DNA from: Platanthera guangdongensis
Taxonomy: Eukaryota; Streptophyta; Magnoliopsida; Asparagales; Orchidaceae
NCBI GenBank assembly: GCA_039583875.1
Contig: CM077160.1
Coordinates: 116,733,895 to 116,797,894, forward strand
Direction of reading: 5' to 3'
Length of the DNA stretch: 64,000 nucleotides
The notes beneath the pieces were generated by a model, which was given only the letters and a program-made list of their open reading frames with translations, was not told the DNA's origin and did not search any database. Position 1 is the first letter of the stretch. Every line of letters begins with the position of its first letter. Of the stretch, positions 32,872 to 44,691 are shown piece by piece. The translations under genes were made by a program, and so were the position numbers.

Positions 32872-35721
32872 TTAATACAAATGATTATAAGATTGTAAAC
32901 TTAAGAAAATTCTATCATATGGCTGTTCTGACTCCTTGATAACAATGCCCTTTCCAGATTGAATCTTTGCTTGGACTGGAGCATCATTGTCATCAGCACG
33001 CTTCTTCCCATTAAGATCTTTCTTTTTCTGTTCTTCAGCTCTTATCTTCTGTCTCTCAAAATAGTGATAAGGCTTAGGGAAATACTTACTAGACTCCTGT
33101 GCATTAGGAGGTAGCTTCCCTAATTTAGCCTTCCTTCTATATTGAACAATGGCCTCTTGCCTAGCTTCATGCTTTTTCCATTTCTGGTCAGAATACCATT
33201 TGCCTCTATCCAGAAAATTATCTTTTGCTGCCTTCCAAGCAATTAATATGATATTCCTAGAGGTTGGGCTCCATTGCTCAAAGTCTGGCCTTAATTCAGC
33301 CTACTCTCTGAACCTTTTCTTAGATAATTGGGCCTCTTGTTCTTTTAGTACTGCCTCTGGCACATGCTGTACAACTTTCTCAAAAATAACATTCTGATTA
33401 CCCTCAGGAGGACTATACATAGATTGTACCTCCTGATGTATCATGTCAAAATCTGCAGGAGGATATATCACTTGAGCTACTTCAGCTTGTTCTCCTCTAA
33501 AATAAGCAGGATTTATTCCAGACTCTGCCACATTATCATCATCACATAAAGGTGGATATCCCAGGGTAGCTCTGATGGAGTTTAAAATCCATTTTGCATG
33601 ATCAGAGCCAGCCTTGACTAAAACCCTCTCCCCCTTTATGACTTCTCCGACTATATGATCCCTAAGATCATCTTTCTGGAATCTTATTTGAGCATTCAGA
33701 TAGTTAACTCCATCCTTATAAAAAGGTTTGAACTTCTGAAGCTGGGAAGAAATAGCTTTCTGAGAATCTTCAATGGCAGTTTTCACAATAGTGAGGCTCT
33801 CCTGTAATTTCTTATCAAATTCTTCTTTGGCAGTTGAACTTACTGCAGGTTGTGCAGTAGCTATAGTTTTTATTTCAGTGACAATGTCATTATGTGAAGC
33901 AGTCAGATTATCATTCATTCTAATCTGATTCTCCAAAATATATCCTTGTTTCACTGTCATGTCATCCACTTGTGTTTTTATTTTCTCTTGATGAGTAGCC
34001 AAATAGACCATTGCATTCCCTCCTTTATGGAAACATTCAGTCATTTCCTTCTTGTTTTGATTCACTTCAAATCTTATAGATTTTATGTCTTGGGCCAAAT
34101 CAAATTGAAGTGATTTATGCCCTTCATCCATGTACTTTTCCAAAGCTTTTCTTTGCTCATCCATCTTGATTTGCAAAGCCACCAACAATGAACTATAGTC
34201 AGTAGTTGGGGCTGGCGGTGGAGCAATTGTCTGTAGTGCTTTCTTGTAGTTCTGGCTTCTTCTCTTGAAGACCTGGAAGTTCCTTTTCTTGGCTCTAGCA
34301 GCCTCTTCATCCTCTGAAGCAGAAGTACTAGCAATATCTACTCTATCCTTAGGACTAGGATGTAAATCCTTCTCAGTCCTTGGTAGCTCCTCTGTATTTC
34401 TTTGCTCCTCAGTCTCTTGTCTAGCAGTCTCCTCTACATGCTCCCCCTCAATATTGACCTTCTCCCCCTCAACAGCTGCTTTTTCTCCCTCTAAGTCAGT
34501 CTATATTAGATCAGGGAATAGCTCCTCTAGAGTAAACTCATGTTGAGGTTGGACTGGTGAATCTCTGTGCTTAGGAGCATCTAATACCTCTCTATCAGCA
34601 ACTGATGTGTCCTCCATGACAACATCCTGGGGTTGACTATGTATCTGTGTTTGCTGATTAACATCAGGTAATGAATCAGTCAAAACTTCATCCTCAATTG
34701 GAAAACTTAATTGATTAACTTTAGTAATTACCTCTAGAATGGTTTGGGTAGTCCTTTCACTTTCTAATTGAGTTGGCTCATCCACATGTAGAGGCTACCC
34801 CTGGAGTGGATCCAGGTGAATAGGGCTAGCTGATGGTAGCTCCCCCTACCTCTGAGCATCTCCTTGTCTTGCTGGTGACTGTCCAGCATTGCCATCCTCT
34901 CCATTATCTGAACTAAACACCACTTGCTCCTCTGAGCTACTTGAGGATTCTTGTGCCACAATGGCTATCTTCTTCTTCTTCTTGTGGGGTGTTTCTTTTT
35001 CTGGAGTTGGCATTTCCTTTGTTAATACTCTATCCCACCTAGAGAAAATTCTTACATTCATTCTCCTCATGTGGTTTATCTTTGAACCTGCAGCTTGGTT
35101 CATCACTTCAGGAATACTTCCAGCTAAGTATAAACTCAGAATTCTACTTAGATTGGGTTTCTTCAGACTCTCTTTTATCTTATCAAACATTACTGCAGAC
35201 CAATCAGTATTAAGTTTGAAAATTATCCTTGTCATCAAACTGAACATATGAGCTGAAATTCTATCATGTCCACCAGGCTTGCTTAGTATTACCTTGCCAA
35301 CTATCTCAGATAAAAACTTGCCCTGTATGTTCATTCCTTTCATGTTGAACACTGATCCAATCTTCAGGTTTGAATCAAGTCCACACCATGTCAGTGCCTC
35401 CCTTGTCTTAGAAGCAGATACATCTTCTTCCTCTTTTATTCTTGGTAGTTGAAGTACTTTTCTTAGACTTTTCTGTGTGACCTTGACTTTTGACCCATGG
35501 ACTCTGGATGTACTCTTGAGTCCAGTATTATCAAGAGTAGTTGTACTCAAGAATTCGAGGACTTCCGTCTTCCAGATCTTGATAGGTTCTGAAACAAGAT
35601 ACTCTAGGCCAGTCTCTACAATTAGGGTTACCACACCCTTGATTTCAGGTTCCGCGTCATCAAAGGTGTGTCGCACGAGCTCATAGCCTTCGTTAATGTT
35701 CTCTTCTAGCTTGGGCGCCAT
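32872..35721 (-). pseudogene. Copia-2 ORF3, one 949-codon frame with four internal TAG stops
   Basis: Starts at ATG 35721 (MAPKLEENINEGYEL), ~100 bp below a TATAAATA box, and stays in one frame to TAA at 32872. The only interruptions are TAG at 34846, 34795, 34501 and 33301. N-terminal ~240 residues: KVTQKSLRKVLQLPR, GKFLSEIVGKVIL, HMFSLMTRIIFKLNTDWSAV, SRILSLYLAGSIPEV. They align with Copia-4 ORF3 and look like the plant Transposase_32-type domain (recall). Then basic HKKKKKIAIV, a Ser/Glu acid run, a second basic patch (AKKRNFQVFKRR) and a long predicted coiled coil (~LQIKMDEQRKALEKYMDEG to FKPFYKDG). Last, a Trp-containing helical block (WKAAKDNFLDRGKWYSDQKW) and a Lys-rich end. No membrane segment. 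The basic patches suggest nucleic-acid contact or nuclear entry. Role unknown. Confidence 0.8.
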
Positions 35722-35759
35722 TAGGGTTTGAAGAAATTTTGAATTTAGAGAAGAGAGAT

Positions 35760-36195
35760 GTCGACACACAAGTTTGTTCTCGAAACTTTGGTGAGCGTGT
35801 CGACAAATAATGGTGAAGACCTATTTATACCTTTCTAAAATCGAAAGTGAAAAGGCGCGTCAAAATACTTAAAATGTGTCGACACTGTTGAAAAGTGTCG
35901 ACACTTACTTCTAATGTCTCGACACCTATGTGTCGACACCAATATAGTCGACAGAATATATGTGTCGACACTAATATATCTCAGCTCGACGATTAGACGA
36001 GATTCTACTCGATGAATTCTATATAAATCCTAAGTGTCGACAACACCCTGGATGTGTCGACACCTACTTTGGATGTGTTGACACTTATTCTCTGAAGTGT
36101 CGACACTGACTGTCTAGTTGTGTCGACACCATTTCTCTGAAATGTCGACACCACTTCTATGTGTCGACACAGATAACTCTGTGTGTCGACACCAT
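35760..36195. repeat. Second GTGTCGACAC array, between Copia-2 pol and ORF3
   Basis: I count about 14 GTCGAC cores in ~435 bp, mostly GTGTCGACAC, the same motif as the LTRs. They start right after the pol stop and surround the TATAAATA box of ORF3. The flanking spacers differ from those of the LTR, so it is not a simple LTR fragment. Confidence 0.92.
35822..35829 (-). promoter_or_regulatory. TATAAATA box of Copia-2 ORF3
   Basis: Perfect TATAAATA in GGTATAAATAGGTC, 101 bp before the ORF3 ATG. The leader between them is pyrimidine-rich and ends AAACCCTAATGG. Implies a separate ORF3 transcript. Confidence 0.7.
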
Positions 36196-36215
36196 TTTAC
36201 TTAGCCAATTTTAAA

Positions 36216-39200
36216 CTATTCCAAGTTTATCATCCCAAATTCAATTTTAAACATGTTGAATTTGGTTTCATCTAAGGGCTTAGTATACATATCAGCTAAC
36301 TGATTATCTGTCTTAACATACTCTAGGGAAATATCTTCTTTTTCCACATGTTCTCTTAGAAAATGGTATTTTATTTCTATGTGCTTAGTCCTACTATGGG
36401 AGACAGGATTATTTGCAATAGAAATAGCACTTGTAGAATCACAAAATAAAGGTGTTCTACTTACTTGAATACCATAATCTTCTAGCTGGTGTTGTATCCA
36501 TAGTAGTTGTGCACAGCAACTTCCTGCAGCCAAATACTCTGACTCTGCTGTGGAGATAGCCACACTGGTCTGCTTTTTGCTGCTCCATGACACCAGCCTT
36601 CCACCTAGAAATTGACAGGTTCCTGTGGTACTCTTCCTATCTTCCTTGCAACCTGCAAAATCTGCATCTGAATAACCTGTCAGTTCAAAATCTCCATTCC
36701 TAGGGTACCAAAGGCCTAGATAAGGTGTGCCCTTAAGATATCTCAAAATTCTTTTTACTGCTGTCAAATGAGATTCTTTAGGGCAAACTTGGTACCTAGC
36801 ACAGACACATGTAGCATACATGATATCTGGTCTACTAGCAGTCAAATACAGTAAGGAGCCAACAATCCCTCTATACAAAGTCTCATCTACAGGTTTCCCT
36901 GCATCATCTTTGCTTAGAGACATGCTAGACCCCATAGGAGTTTTCATGGTAGTGGATGATTCCATACCATACTTCCTTATCAACTATAGGGTGAACTTAG
37001 ACTGGCATATGGACAAGCCATCTTCAGTCTATCTAACTTGGAGAACCAAGAAGAACTTAAGTTCCCCCATACTGCTCATTTCAAATTATCCTTGCATAAG
37101 TTTTGCAAACTTTCTACAAAGACTACTTTCTGTAGACCCAAATATTATGTAATCTACATATATTTGGACTAAGATAATCTTGCCTCTGGATTTCCTAAGG
37201 AATAGAGTCTTGTCTATTTTCCCCCTTGAGAATTTGTTCTCAATGAGGAAACTAGATAGGGTTTCATACCAAGCCGTAGGGGCTTGTTTTAACTCATACA
37301 AAGCCTTCCTAAGTCTATATACATAATCAGGTTTAAGAGAATCAACAAAACCTGATGGCTGCTCTACATAGACTTCTTCCTTCAGATTTCCATTCAGAAA
37401 AGCTGACTTAACATCCATTTGGTATACCTTGAACCCTTGAAATGTTGCATAGGCAAGGAACATCCTTATTGCTTCCAGTCTTGCTACTGGAGCAAAGGTC
37501 TGATCAAAATCAATACCTTCTTCCGGCCTATATCCTTTTGCAACAAGTCTAGCTTTGTTCTTTATAATTACTCCATTCTCATTCAACTTGTTCCTAAAGA
37601 TCCACTTAGTCCAATAATGTTGTGGTCTTTTGGTTTAGGAACTAGCTCCCAAACCTTGCATCTTTTGAACTGGTTCAGCTCCTCTTGCATGGCCTCAATC
37701 CAATGAGGGTCTAGGATTGCTTCTTCAAATCTCTTTGGCTCTACTTGGGATAGAAAACTGGAGTAAAGTACTGTACTTAGATTCCTGCTCCTTATTTGTA
37801 CCCCTTGTCTGAGATCTCCAATAATTTGATTTGCTGGATGATCCTTTAAATGCCTGTTTGCTGGAGGCATCCTGTCTTCAGGTTGTACACCTTCAGTCTC
37901 TTCAACTTGTTGTACCCCTTGGTCTTCTTCAGCATCAGGTGTATCTTGTACTCCCCCTGGACAGCAGCCACTATCTTCCACTTACTGACTTGTAGTAGAA
38001 CCTTCTTCAATAGTAAGCTTGTCCATCTTCTCAGTCACACCTGTGGAGCTGCAAACACTTCTAGGCAATTCATTATTAATGAGTCTAGCTTCATCAAAAA
38101 CTACATGAACAGACTCTTCTACAACTTGAGTAATCAAGTTGTAGACCCTATAAGCCTTACTATTATTGTTGTACCCAACAAAGATCCCTTCTTGGGATTT
38201 GGCAGCAAACTTGGTTAGATAAGACTTACCATTGTTAAGGATATAGCACTTGCAACCAAAGATTCTGAAATAGGATAGATTTGGTTTTCTGCCCTTCACA
38301 ATCTCATAGGGGGTCTTCTTATGGCTCTTGGTGATAGTAGCCCTATTAATCACATGGCAAGCATTGTTTACTGCCTCAGCCTAGAAATATTCTGGGAGAG
38401 ATGTATCACTCAATAGGGTTCTACCAGCCTCTATCAAGGTTCTATTTTTCCTTTCAACAATACCATTTTGCTGAGGTGTTCTTGGTGAGGAAAATTCCTG
38501 AAAAATTCCAAATTCTTCACACAGTTTTGTCATACTGTCAGACTGAAATTCAGTACCATGGTCACTTCTGATTTTGAGCACTGTACTGTCCAATTCATTC
38601 TGAATTTGTTTGACAAAACTATATAAGATACTTGGGGTTTCAGATTTTTGTCTAAGGAAGAACACCCAGGAAAACCTTGAGTAGTCATCTACAACCACAA
38701 ATGTGTAGACCTTCCTTCCTAGGCTGTGAACTGACATAGGACCAAAAAGATCCATATGCAAGAGGTATAGACACCTCACAGAATCCTTGTTCTCAAGGCT
38801 ATGAAAGGTGGATTTGGTCTGCTTGCCTTTTTGACAAGTTGAGCATATCCCATCCTTTATACACTTAACCTGAGGACCATTCCTCACTAACTCTTTGCTA
38901 AAGAGTTGGCCAATTGTCTTATAGTTAAGATGAGCCAGCCTCTTGTGCTATTTAACACAATGAGAGACTTTCTCATCAGCTACAAGACAAATAGGAGAAA
39001 CATTGTTCTCACATATAATGTCTAGACAATAGACATTTCTCTTCCTATATCCAGTCAGAATGATCTTTTGATCACTTGACCTTTTGATATGACAACCATT
39101 CTTGACAAATGAGATGTCATATCCTAAATCACTCAGCTGACTTATGCTAATGAGGTTATGTTTCAAACCCTTTACATAAGCCACTTGAGTAATTGTAATT

Positions 39201-39386
39201 TGGTTACTAGAAATATTACCAAAGCCTTTGATGATTCCTTTTTCTGAACCACCAAAGGTAAATTTAGGACCATCCTTGATTGGTGTATAGTCCTTCAGCA
39301 ACCCCCTAGTTCCAGTCATGTGCCTGGAACATCCACTGTCCAAGTACCATATAGGGGCATGGCCACTTGGACTCACCTGCAAAACA
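36216..39386 (-). pseudogene. pol: Copia-2 pol (PR-INT-RT-RH), several lesions
   Basis: Begins in frame with gag after a TAA. Protease WYLDSGCSRHMTG (~39340), pre-integrase HKRLAHLNY, integrase with MDLFGPMSV, KIRSDHGTEFQ and TPQQNGIVERKNR (D, D, E present). Then RT with [21 protein letters not shown], and [10 protein letters not shown] where YVDD is expected, so one catalytic Asp is Tyr. RNase H follows with TGYSDADFAG, STAESEYLAAG and TKHIEIKYHF. Lesions: TGG to TAG at ~38949 and ~38382, TAA at 37982, a 1-nt deletion near 37613, and further stops near 37085-36984. Final stop TAG 36216. Sirevirus-type by motif wording. Confidence 0.88.
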
Positions 39387-39388
39387 GA

Positions 39389-41430
39389 TTACTTAACCTT
39401 AGAACCCAAATAACTCTTGGGTCCTTGGTGTATGTTAGTCTGACTTTTAACAAAACTACTTGTAGCTTTTCTAGCAGGCAGTTTGCTACTGTCCTTGACA
39501 CTTGAATTGTTCCAACAATCTATGGCAAAGTGGCCTACCTTGCCACAACAACAGCACTCAAATCTGTTGTACCTTTGTTTAGGTACAACTCTGACTGTTT
39601 TATCTACAGCAGGCTTCTTGTTGAGTAGTGGGACTTTGCCCTTAGATTTGTACTTTACTGTCCAAGCAGGTTTTGTAAACCCCAATCCAGTTTTACCCTT
39701 ATGAGGTACAAACTCATCTATCAAAGGTAAAACAGATTTTGGTTTAGAAAAACTTGCTACAATCTCTCTCTCCTTCTGAAGTCTAGCCTCCAGATTTCTA
39801 ATTTGATCATTCTTAAATGTAATAGTACCCATCTGAATAACAGTAATGTTCTTCAGCCTGGCTATTTCATTCAGTTTCTGATCAAATAACTTGTCTGAAT
39901 CAGCAGCAGCCAATTTAAGACTAGCAATTTCCTTTGCCTGAGTTTTGGCCAAGGTTTTGCTTTTCTTCAAGGCCTGCAACAAGTCCCTATATTCATCAAT
40001 TAACTGATGAATATCTCCTTCAGATTCAGACCCACCCACATCACTTGATGCAGATGTATCTGATTCTGACTAAGTACTAGAAATTGAACTTGAAGAACAA
40101 CTTTGTACCTCATTTGGTCCAGGCTGATCTTGGATTTTCTCTCCTTCAGATAATGCCATCAGCCCTTTGCACTGATTGTCCTCATGCTCATAAATTGAAT
40201 TCATTAACTGCATGAACTCATCTTCCTCCTCTTCAGCAAACAATCCAATATAAGCTTCAGCTTCTAAATCTGTTTCTGAAGATGACTGATCAGTCAGACT
40301 CTTATCCTTCTTAGCAACAAAGGACATTTCCTTTTTGCCCTTAAACTGAGTCTTCTTCTTGTCAGTTGACTCTTTCTCTTTTCTGGACAGTCAGCTACTA
40401 CATGTCCTTGTCGATTGCAACAATATCATACTATCTTTGAGGATGTAGTTTTACTTGGCTTGGACTTTCTTCTGTCATTCCTTGATGACTTCCTGTTCTG
40501 ATAGTAGTCATCTTTTGTCTGTGAAGTGCACGGCTTAGACCTCCACTGCTTCTTCTTCTTCAGAAACTTTTGAAAATGTCTTGTAAAAGCAGCAAAGTCT
40601 TCATCACTTTCACTGCTATCTGAAATCTTGCTTTCTGAATTATCTGTCTCAGCCTCAGCAACTATTTGAGGTGGAGATGGAGACTTGCATCTATACTTCC
40701 TAGTGGCTTCAGTCTTGAAAGCAACAGCTCTTTCTTTGTGCTCCACTCTAGTAGTCTTCTTTTCCTCCTTTCTAACCATTAACTGCATTTCATAAGATAG
40801 CAGTTTTCCAAACAAGGTTGGAGGAGATATATCAGCTAATTTGGCCATTTCCCTAATTGCACAAATCTTAGTGTCCCAGTCCTTAGTCAGGGATCTTAAG
40901 AATTTGTCATTCAGCTCATAGTTGCTGAATTCTCTTCCATAGGACATCAATTCATTGACTATCCTATAGAACTTCTTGTAGCATTCAGTAATGCTATCAG
41001 ACTTTCCTTATCTGAAGCTTTCATACTCCTGATTTAACAAAGACTTCCTGTCTTGTCTTACTTCTTCTGATCCCTCCATATAAACTATCAGTGTGTCCCG
41101 CATTTCTTTAGAAGTTTTACAGTGAATTAAATTCTGAAATGTGGCATCATCAATTGCACTTACAATAATATTCTGGGCCCTTTTGTCCATAGTGGCCAGA
41201 ATTATTTCATCTTTAGTCATTTCTGAATAGTCCTTAGGAGTTTTCTGATTTGCATCTAGAATGGAGATCTTCATAGGCACATATGGCCCTTCTTTGACTG
41301 TGATATATATTCTTGGGTCAGATACTTCCATAAAGAGTTTAACTCTTTCTTTCCATATGCCAAAAATCTCTTTTCTGCAGATTGGCAATTTCATGGATCC
41401 TAGCTCTTTGTGATTCTCAGTAGAACCCAT
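39389..41430 (-). pseudogene. gag: Copia-2 gag with two zinc knuckles
   Basis: Starts at ATG 41430 (MGSTENHKELGSMK). Capsid part with WKERVKLFMEV and KEMRDTLIVYM; TAA at 41008; then FLRSLTKDWDTKI; an acidic Ser block; and a first knuckle at ~40430 whose first Cys codon is TGA (pattern C-x2-C-NRQG-H-VVAD-C otherwise kept). A frame change follows between 40330 and 40420, then a Glu-rich block, a coiled coil (ALKKSKTLAKTQAKEIASL) and a second knuckle CCCCGKVGHFAIDC at ~39545. About 680 codons, ending TAA 39389. pol follows in the same frame. Confidence 0.88.
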
Positions 41431-41506
41431 TTGCTTGATTCTTGATTATTCTGATTCTGCCTACAGGATCTTTACTCAGACTGTTATGTCCTTTTTGAGC
41501 AACCTC

Positions 41507-41518
41507 CCTCTGATACCA
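41507..41518 (-). other. Primer binding site of Copia-2
   Basis: TGGTATCAGAGG on the minus strand, two bases inside the 5' LTR. Confidence 0.9.
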
Positions 41519-42382
41519 CTTGAAAGAAACAGTGTCTAATCACCTAGAGGGGGGGGTGAATAGGTGAACTTAATATTTTTTTAATTTTAAGGCAGAACTA
41601 TTGTACAGCAAATGCAATTCTATAATTATCACAACACAACAACCATACAATCAAACATTCACAGAGTGCACACAGGATTTATAGTGGTTCCCCAAGGTCT
41701 GGGTACATCCACTTTCCCCCTTCCCCTATCTAGTAGTGTACAAGATTCGGCCTAACTTCTCCACTTCTTCTCAGATCCTCAGATCTTACAACTCAGAACC
41801 CCAAACAGGTTCCTACAACTCAGAGTGATCCCACTCCTACAACTCATGCACAAAAGCCTTATCACTCAGTCTTCACCAAGACTTACACTCAGAGAACAAG
41901 GTCTCCTACAACTCAGGCACTAGGACCTACCTCAGTCTTCAACAAGACTTACCCTCAGAGCACACTGTCTCCTACACTCAGCCTTTATAAAATAGGCTTA
42001 CAGCTCAGATCCCTTAGGATCCTACAAAAAATAAAGTTTACAAAGTATATAACCACAACTTTGAAAGAGAGAGATGAGTTGACTGGCTTCTTGATGAGTT
42101 CTTGAAAGAGCTTTGCAGAGATCAACCTCCCTCGGCTTTCTTCAAAGCTTCTTGAATTAGAACACAGTAGGGTTGAGTCTCCTCTGAAGATGATCTTCTA
42201 TCAACTTCTGTCTTGGGAATCAGATCTCAATCTGAAACTTACTTTTCAGCCTGGTTCAACAGCTGTACTTCTTAGAAGGAGCTCTCCCTCTCCAACTTCT
42301 TAGATCTTCTCTTGAAGGTCTTCTTCTTTGTTGTGTTGTTTTTCAATTCCTTGATCATTATCTCTGTCGAAGGAGAAAGGTC

Positions 42383-42390
42383 TTTAAATA
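42383..42390 (-). promoter_or_regulatory. TATA-like box of Copia-2 5' LTR
   Basis: TATTTAAA on the minus strand; expected promoter for the genomic RNA. Confidence 0.6.
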
Positions 42391-42522
42391 GACTTCCTCC
42401 AAGGTAACTGGCTGATTTGGTTTCTAACAACTTTCTAACGGCTCTGACAGTTGAAGTTGACCGGTTGAAATGGCAGCTGTCAAGTCATCCAGTCACTTCT
42501 TGAAATCTCTGTCACTGTCTGA

Positions 42523-43255
42523 AAGTGTCGAGACAGATAGTCTTTATGTGTCGACACAAATAGACCAAGTGTCGACACAAGTAGACTAAGTGTCGACACT
42601 AGCCTTGATGGTGTCGACACAACTCCTTGTGCTGTTGTAACGGCTTCTCGACACTGCTTCTTCAGAATGTGTCGACACTGATTCTGTGTGTTGACACAAG
42701 CCTTCTGTTGAATGTGTCGACACTGATTCTGTGGTCGACACAAGTACTTCTTCTTTAATACTTAGTTGAATTCTGCTGTGTGTCGACACATCTCCTTTGT
42801 GTGGAGACAAACCTTCTTGTGTTGAACTTTGCTGAGTGTAGACACATCTCCTTTGTGTCGACACATGCCTTCATGTGTTGAAACTTTGCTGAGTGTCGAC
42901 ACATCTCCGTTGTGTCGACACATGCCTTCATGTGTTGAAACTTTGCTGAGTGTCGACACATCTTCTTTATGTCGACACATGTACTTTAACTTTGTTGAAG
43001 TTTGCTGAGTGTCGACACAGCCTACTGGTGTCGACACTTTTTGATGTCGACAAAGTTTTTCTGGGTGTCGACACTGATTATGTAGACAATTCTTCACTGT
43101 GTGTCGACACAGCCTGTATGTGTCGACACTTTTCTTCTGGTGTCGACTCTACCTTCCTGCTGTCGACACAATTACTCCAAGTGTCGACACAGCTTCTCTA
43201 GGTGTCGACACTAGCCTTCACAAGTGTCGACACTTCACCTCTAGATGTCGACACA
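42523..43255. repeat. GTGTCGACAC array in Copia-2 5' LTR U3
   Basis: Same order of motif units as 31748-32505, with some units altered (GTGTGGAGAC, GTGTAGACAC) and one unit near 43075 deleted. Confidence 0.95.
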
Positions 43256-43399
43256 TGGACTTAGAAACTTTTATGCTTTTCCTGCAATTACTTAACCTGC
43301 ACATACAAACTCAAAACACATCAAATACACCTTGATGTATATCATTGAGTAGGGTGAGGATTCTTCAAATCAGGTACATATATTCCAATGTACCCAACA

Positions 43400-43404
43400 G
43401 TGTC
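43400..43404. repeat. Target-site duplication of Copia-2, right (GTGTC)
   Basis: Identical to 30742-30746. Confidence 0.93.
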
Positions 43405-44620
43405 CTTATTTTTAATTCTTGAGATTAGAGACTGATTCCTTTTTTTGTTTTCTTGAAGAGTGCAAGCAACAAGGCGGGTATGTCGAGAGCAAGAGAAGAA
43501 CTTTCGGCGAGTAGTGCCACTGCTCCGGGTCTTTTGGGCATGGGTGTAAACCCGGCCGACTTCTGTCGCATGCTTGCAGAAGCGATGGTGGCAGCCCAAG
43601 CTGCAGGGACAGCTCGGGTAGCAACTCCTGCTACCCCGGATATGGTGACGGCCGTTCCAGGCGAAGAAGTCAGGCGAGTATATCCTTTGGCAGAAAGAGT
43701 GGTGGTCGGGCATGGGGACCGGCAGATGAAGTACTTTCTGAGCTTCCATCCCCTGTTGTTCAAGGGAGTTGGTACGCCAACTAATGTGAAGGATTGGTGG
43801 GCTCAGATTCAAGAGATTTTGAGGGCGGCAGAGATGCCAGAAGAGAAGAAATCTGAGTATGCGGCATTCATGTTAGAAGGAGACGCCAAGTTGTGGTGGG
43901 TGAGCCATAGCGGCTGCCAATTTCCTGGACGCACCCCGTCGATGGAAGAATTTGGGGATGCTTTTCTAAAGAGGTACATTCTCGTTTCTACACGGTTGGC
44001 CCTTCAGAGGCATTTTCTGCACTTAATGCAGCGAGACAAGACGGTGGACGAGTATGTGCAGGAGTTCACCCGTTTGGGTCGTTATGCGGGAACGACGATG
44101 GCAGATGATGTAGAGATGGATAACCTCTTTTATCAAGGGCTGAGGGAGAATATTAGGCAACCCCTCATTTCCATGAAGAGAGCTGGTTTTAATGAGCTAG
44201 TTGAGGCTGCCAGGACATTGGAGAGTGATCTGGAGCGAACCCAACGTCGTAACGGTTTCACTCCCAAGCAAGGGGAAGGGAAACCTTCCCAATCCCAGGG
44301 AAAGTCTGAAGGGAGTAGGTGGAGGAAAAAGCCTCACACTTCTAGGTCCGGTGAGAAGAGCAAGTAGACGTCTGGAGGATCTCACTCTAGGGGATCGCCG
44401 ACGTGCTACAACTGCAGTAAGGTGGGGCACATCGCTACTGTTTGTCCTCAAGGAGGAGTGGAGCAAGAGGCGAGGCAGGAGAAGACTATGCGCTCCGACC
44501 CCAGTGCCGTAGAGAAAGGGAAGATGGTGGAATCTAGTGCCTCTCGATTCCAACTGGTGCAACCAAGGGCCTACAACCTTGGGCAGCAGGAAGCGATCCG
44601 CCAAACCGATGTGGTGACAG

Positions 44621-44691
44621 GTATGAGGAAATTTAAGTTCAACTTTGTGCTTCATACTTTTAGACCTTTATGTGTGATGTCTATGTTATAG
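44621..44691 (+). other. 71-nt intron-like segment in GyA
   Basis: ACAG|GTATGAGG ... ATGTTATAG|GCTTCG. Canonical GT and AG borders, T-rich, 71 nt (not a multiple of three), with an in-frame TAG as its last codon. Removing it restores phase between the nucleocapsid tail (DVVTG) and the protease start (VLVSGYPARVLFD). Confidence 0.6.

Larger units (their letters stand above)
30747..43399 (-). mobile_element. Copia-2: Sirevirus-like Copia with ORF3, 12.65 kb, full structure
   Basis: Complete minus-strand element: 5' LTR 41521-43399, PBS, gag 41430-39389, pol 39386-36216, an internal promoter region, ORF3 35721-32872, PPT, 3' LTR 30747-32643. Perfect 5-bp duplication GTGTC. All genes carry point lesions, so it is not autonomous as it stands, but its layout is the best template for the family. 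Confidence 0.95.
41521..43399 (-). repeat. Copia-2 5' LTR (1879 bp)
   Basis: Same ends as the 3' LTR. TATA-like TATTTAAA at 42383-42390 (minus). Array at 42523-43255. Confidence 0.95.
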
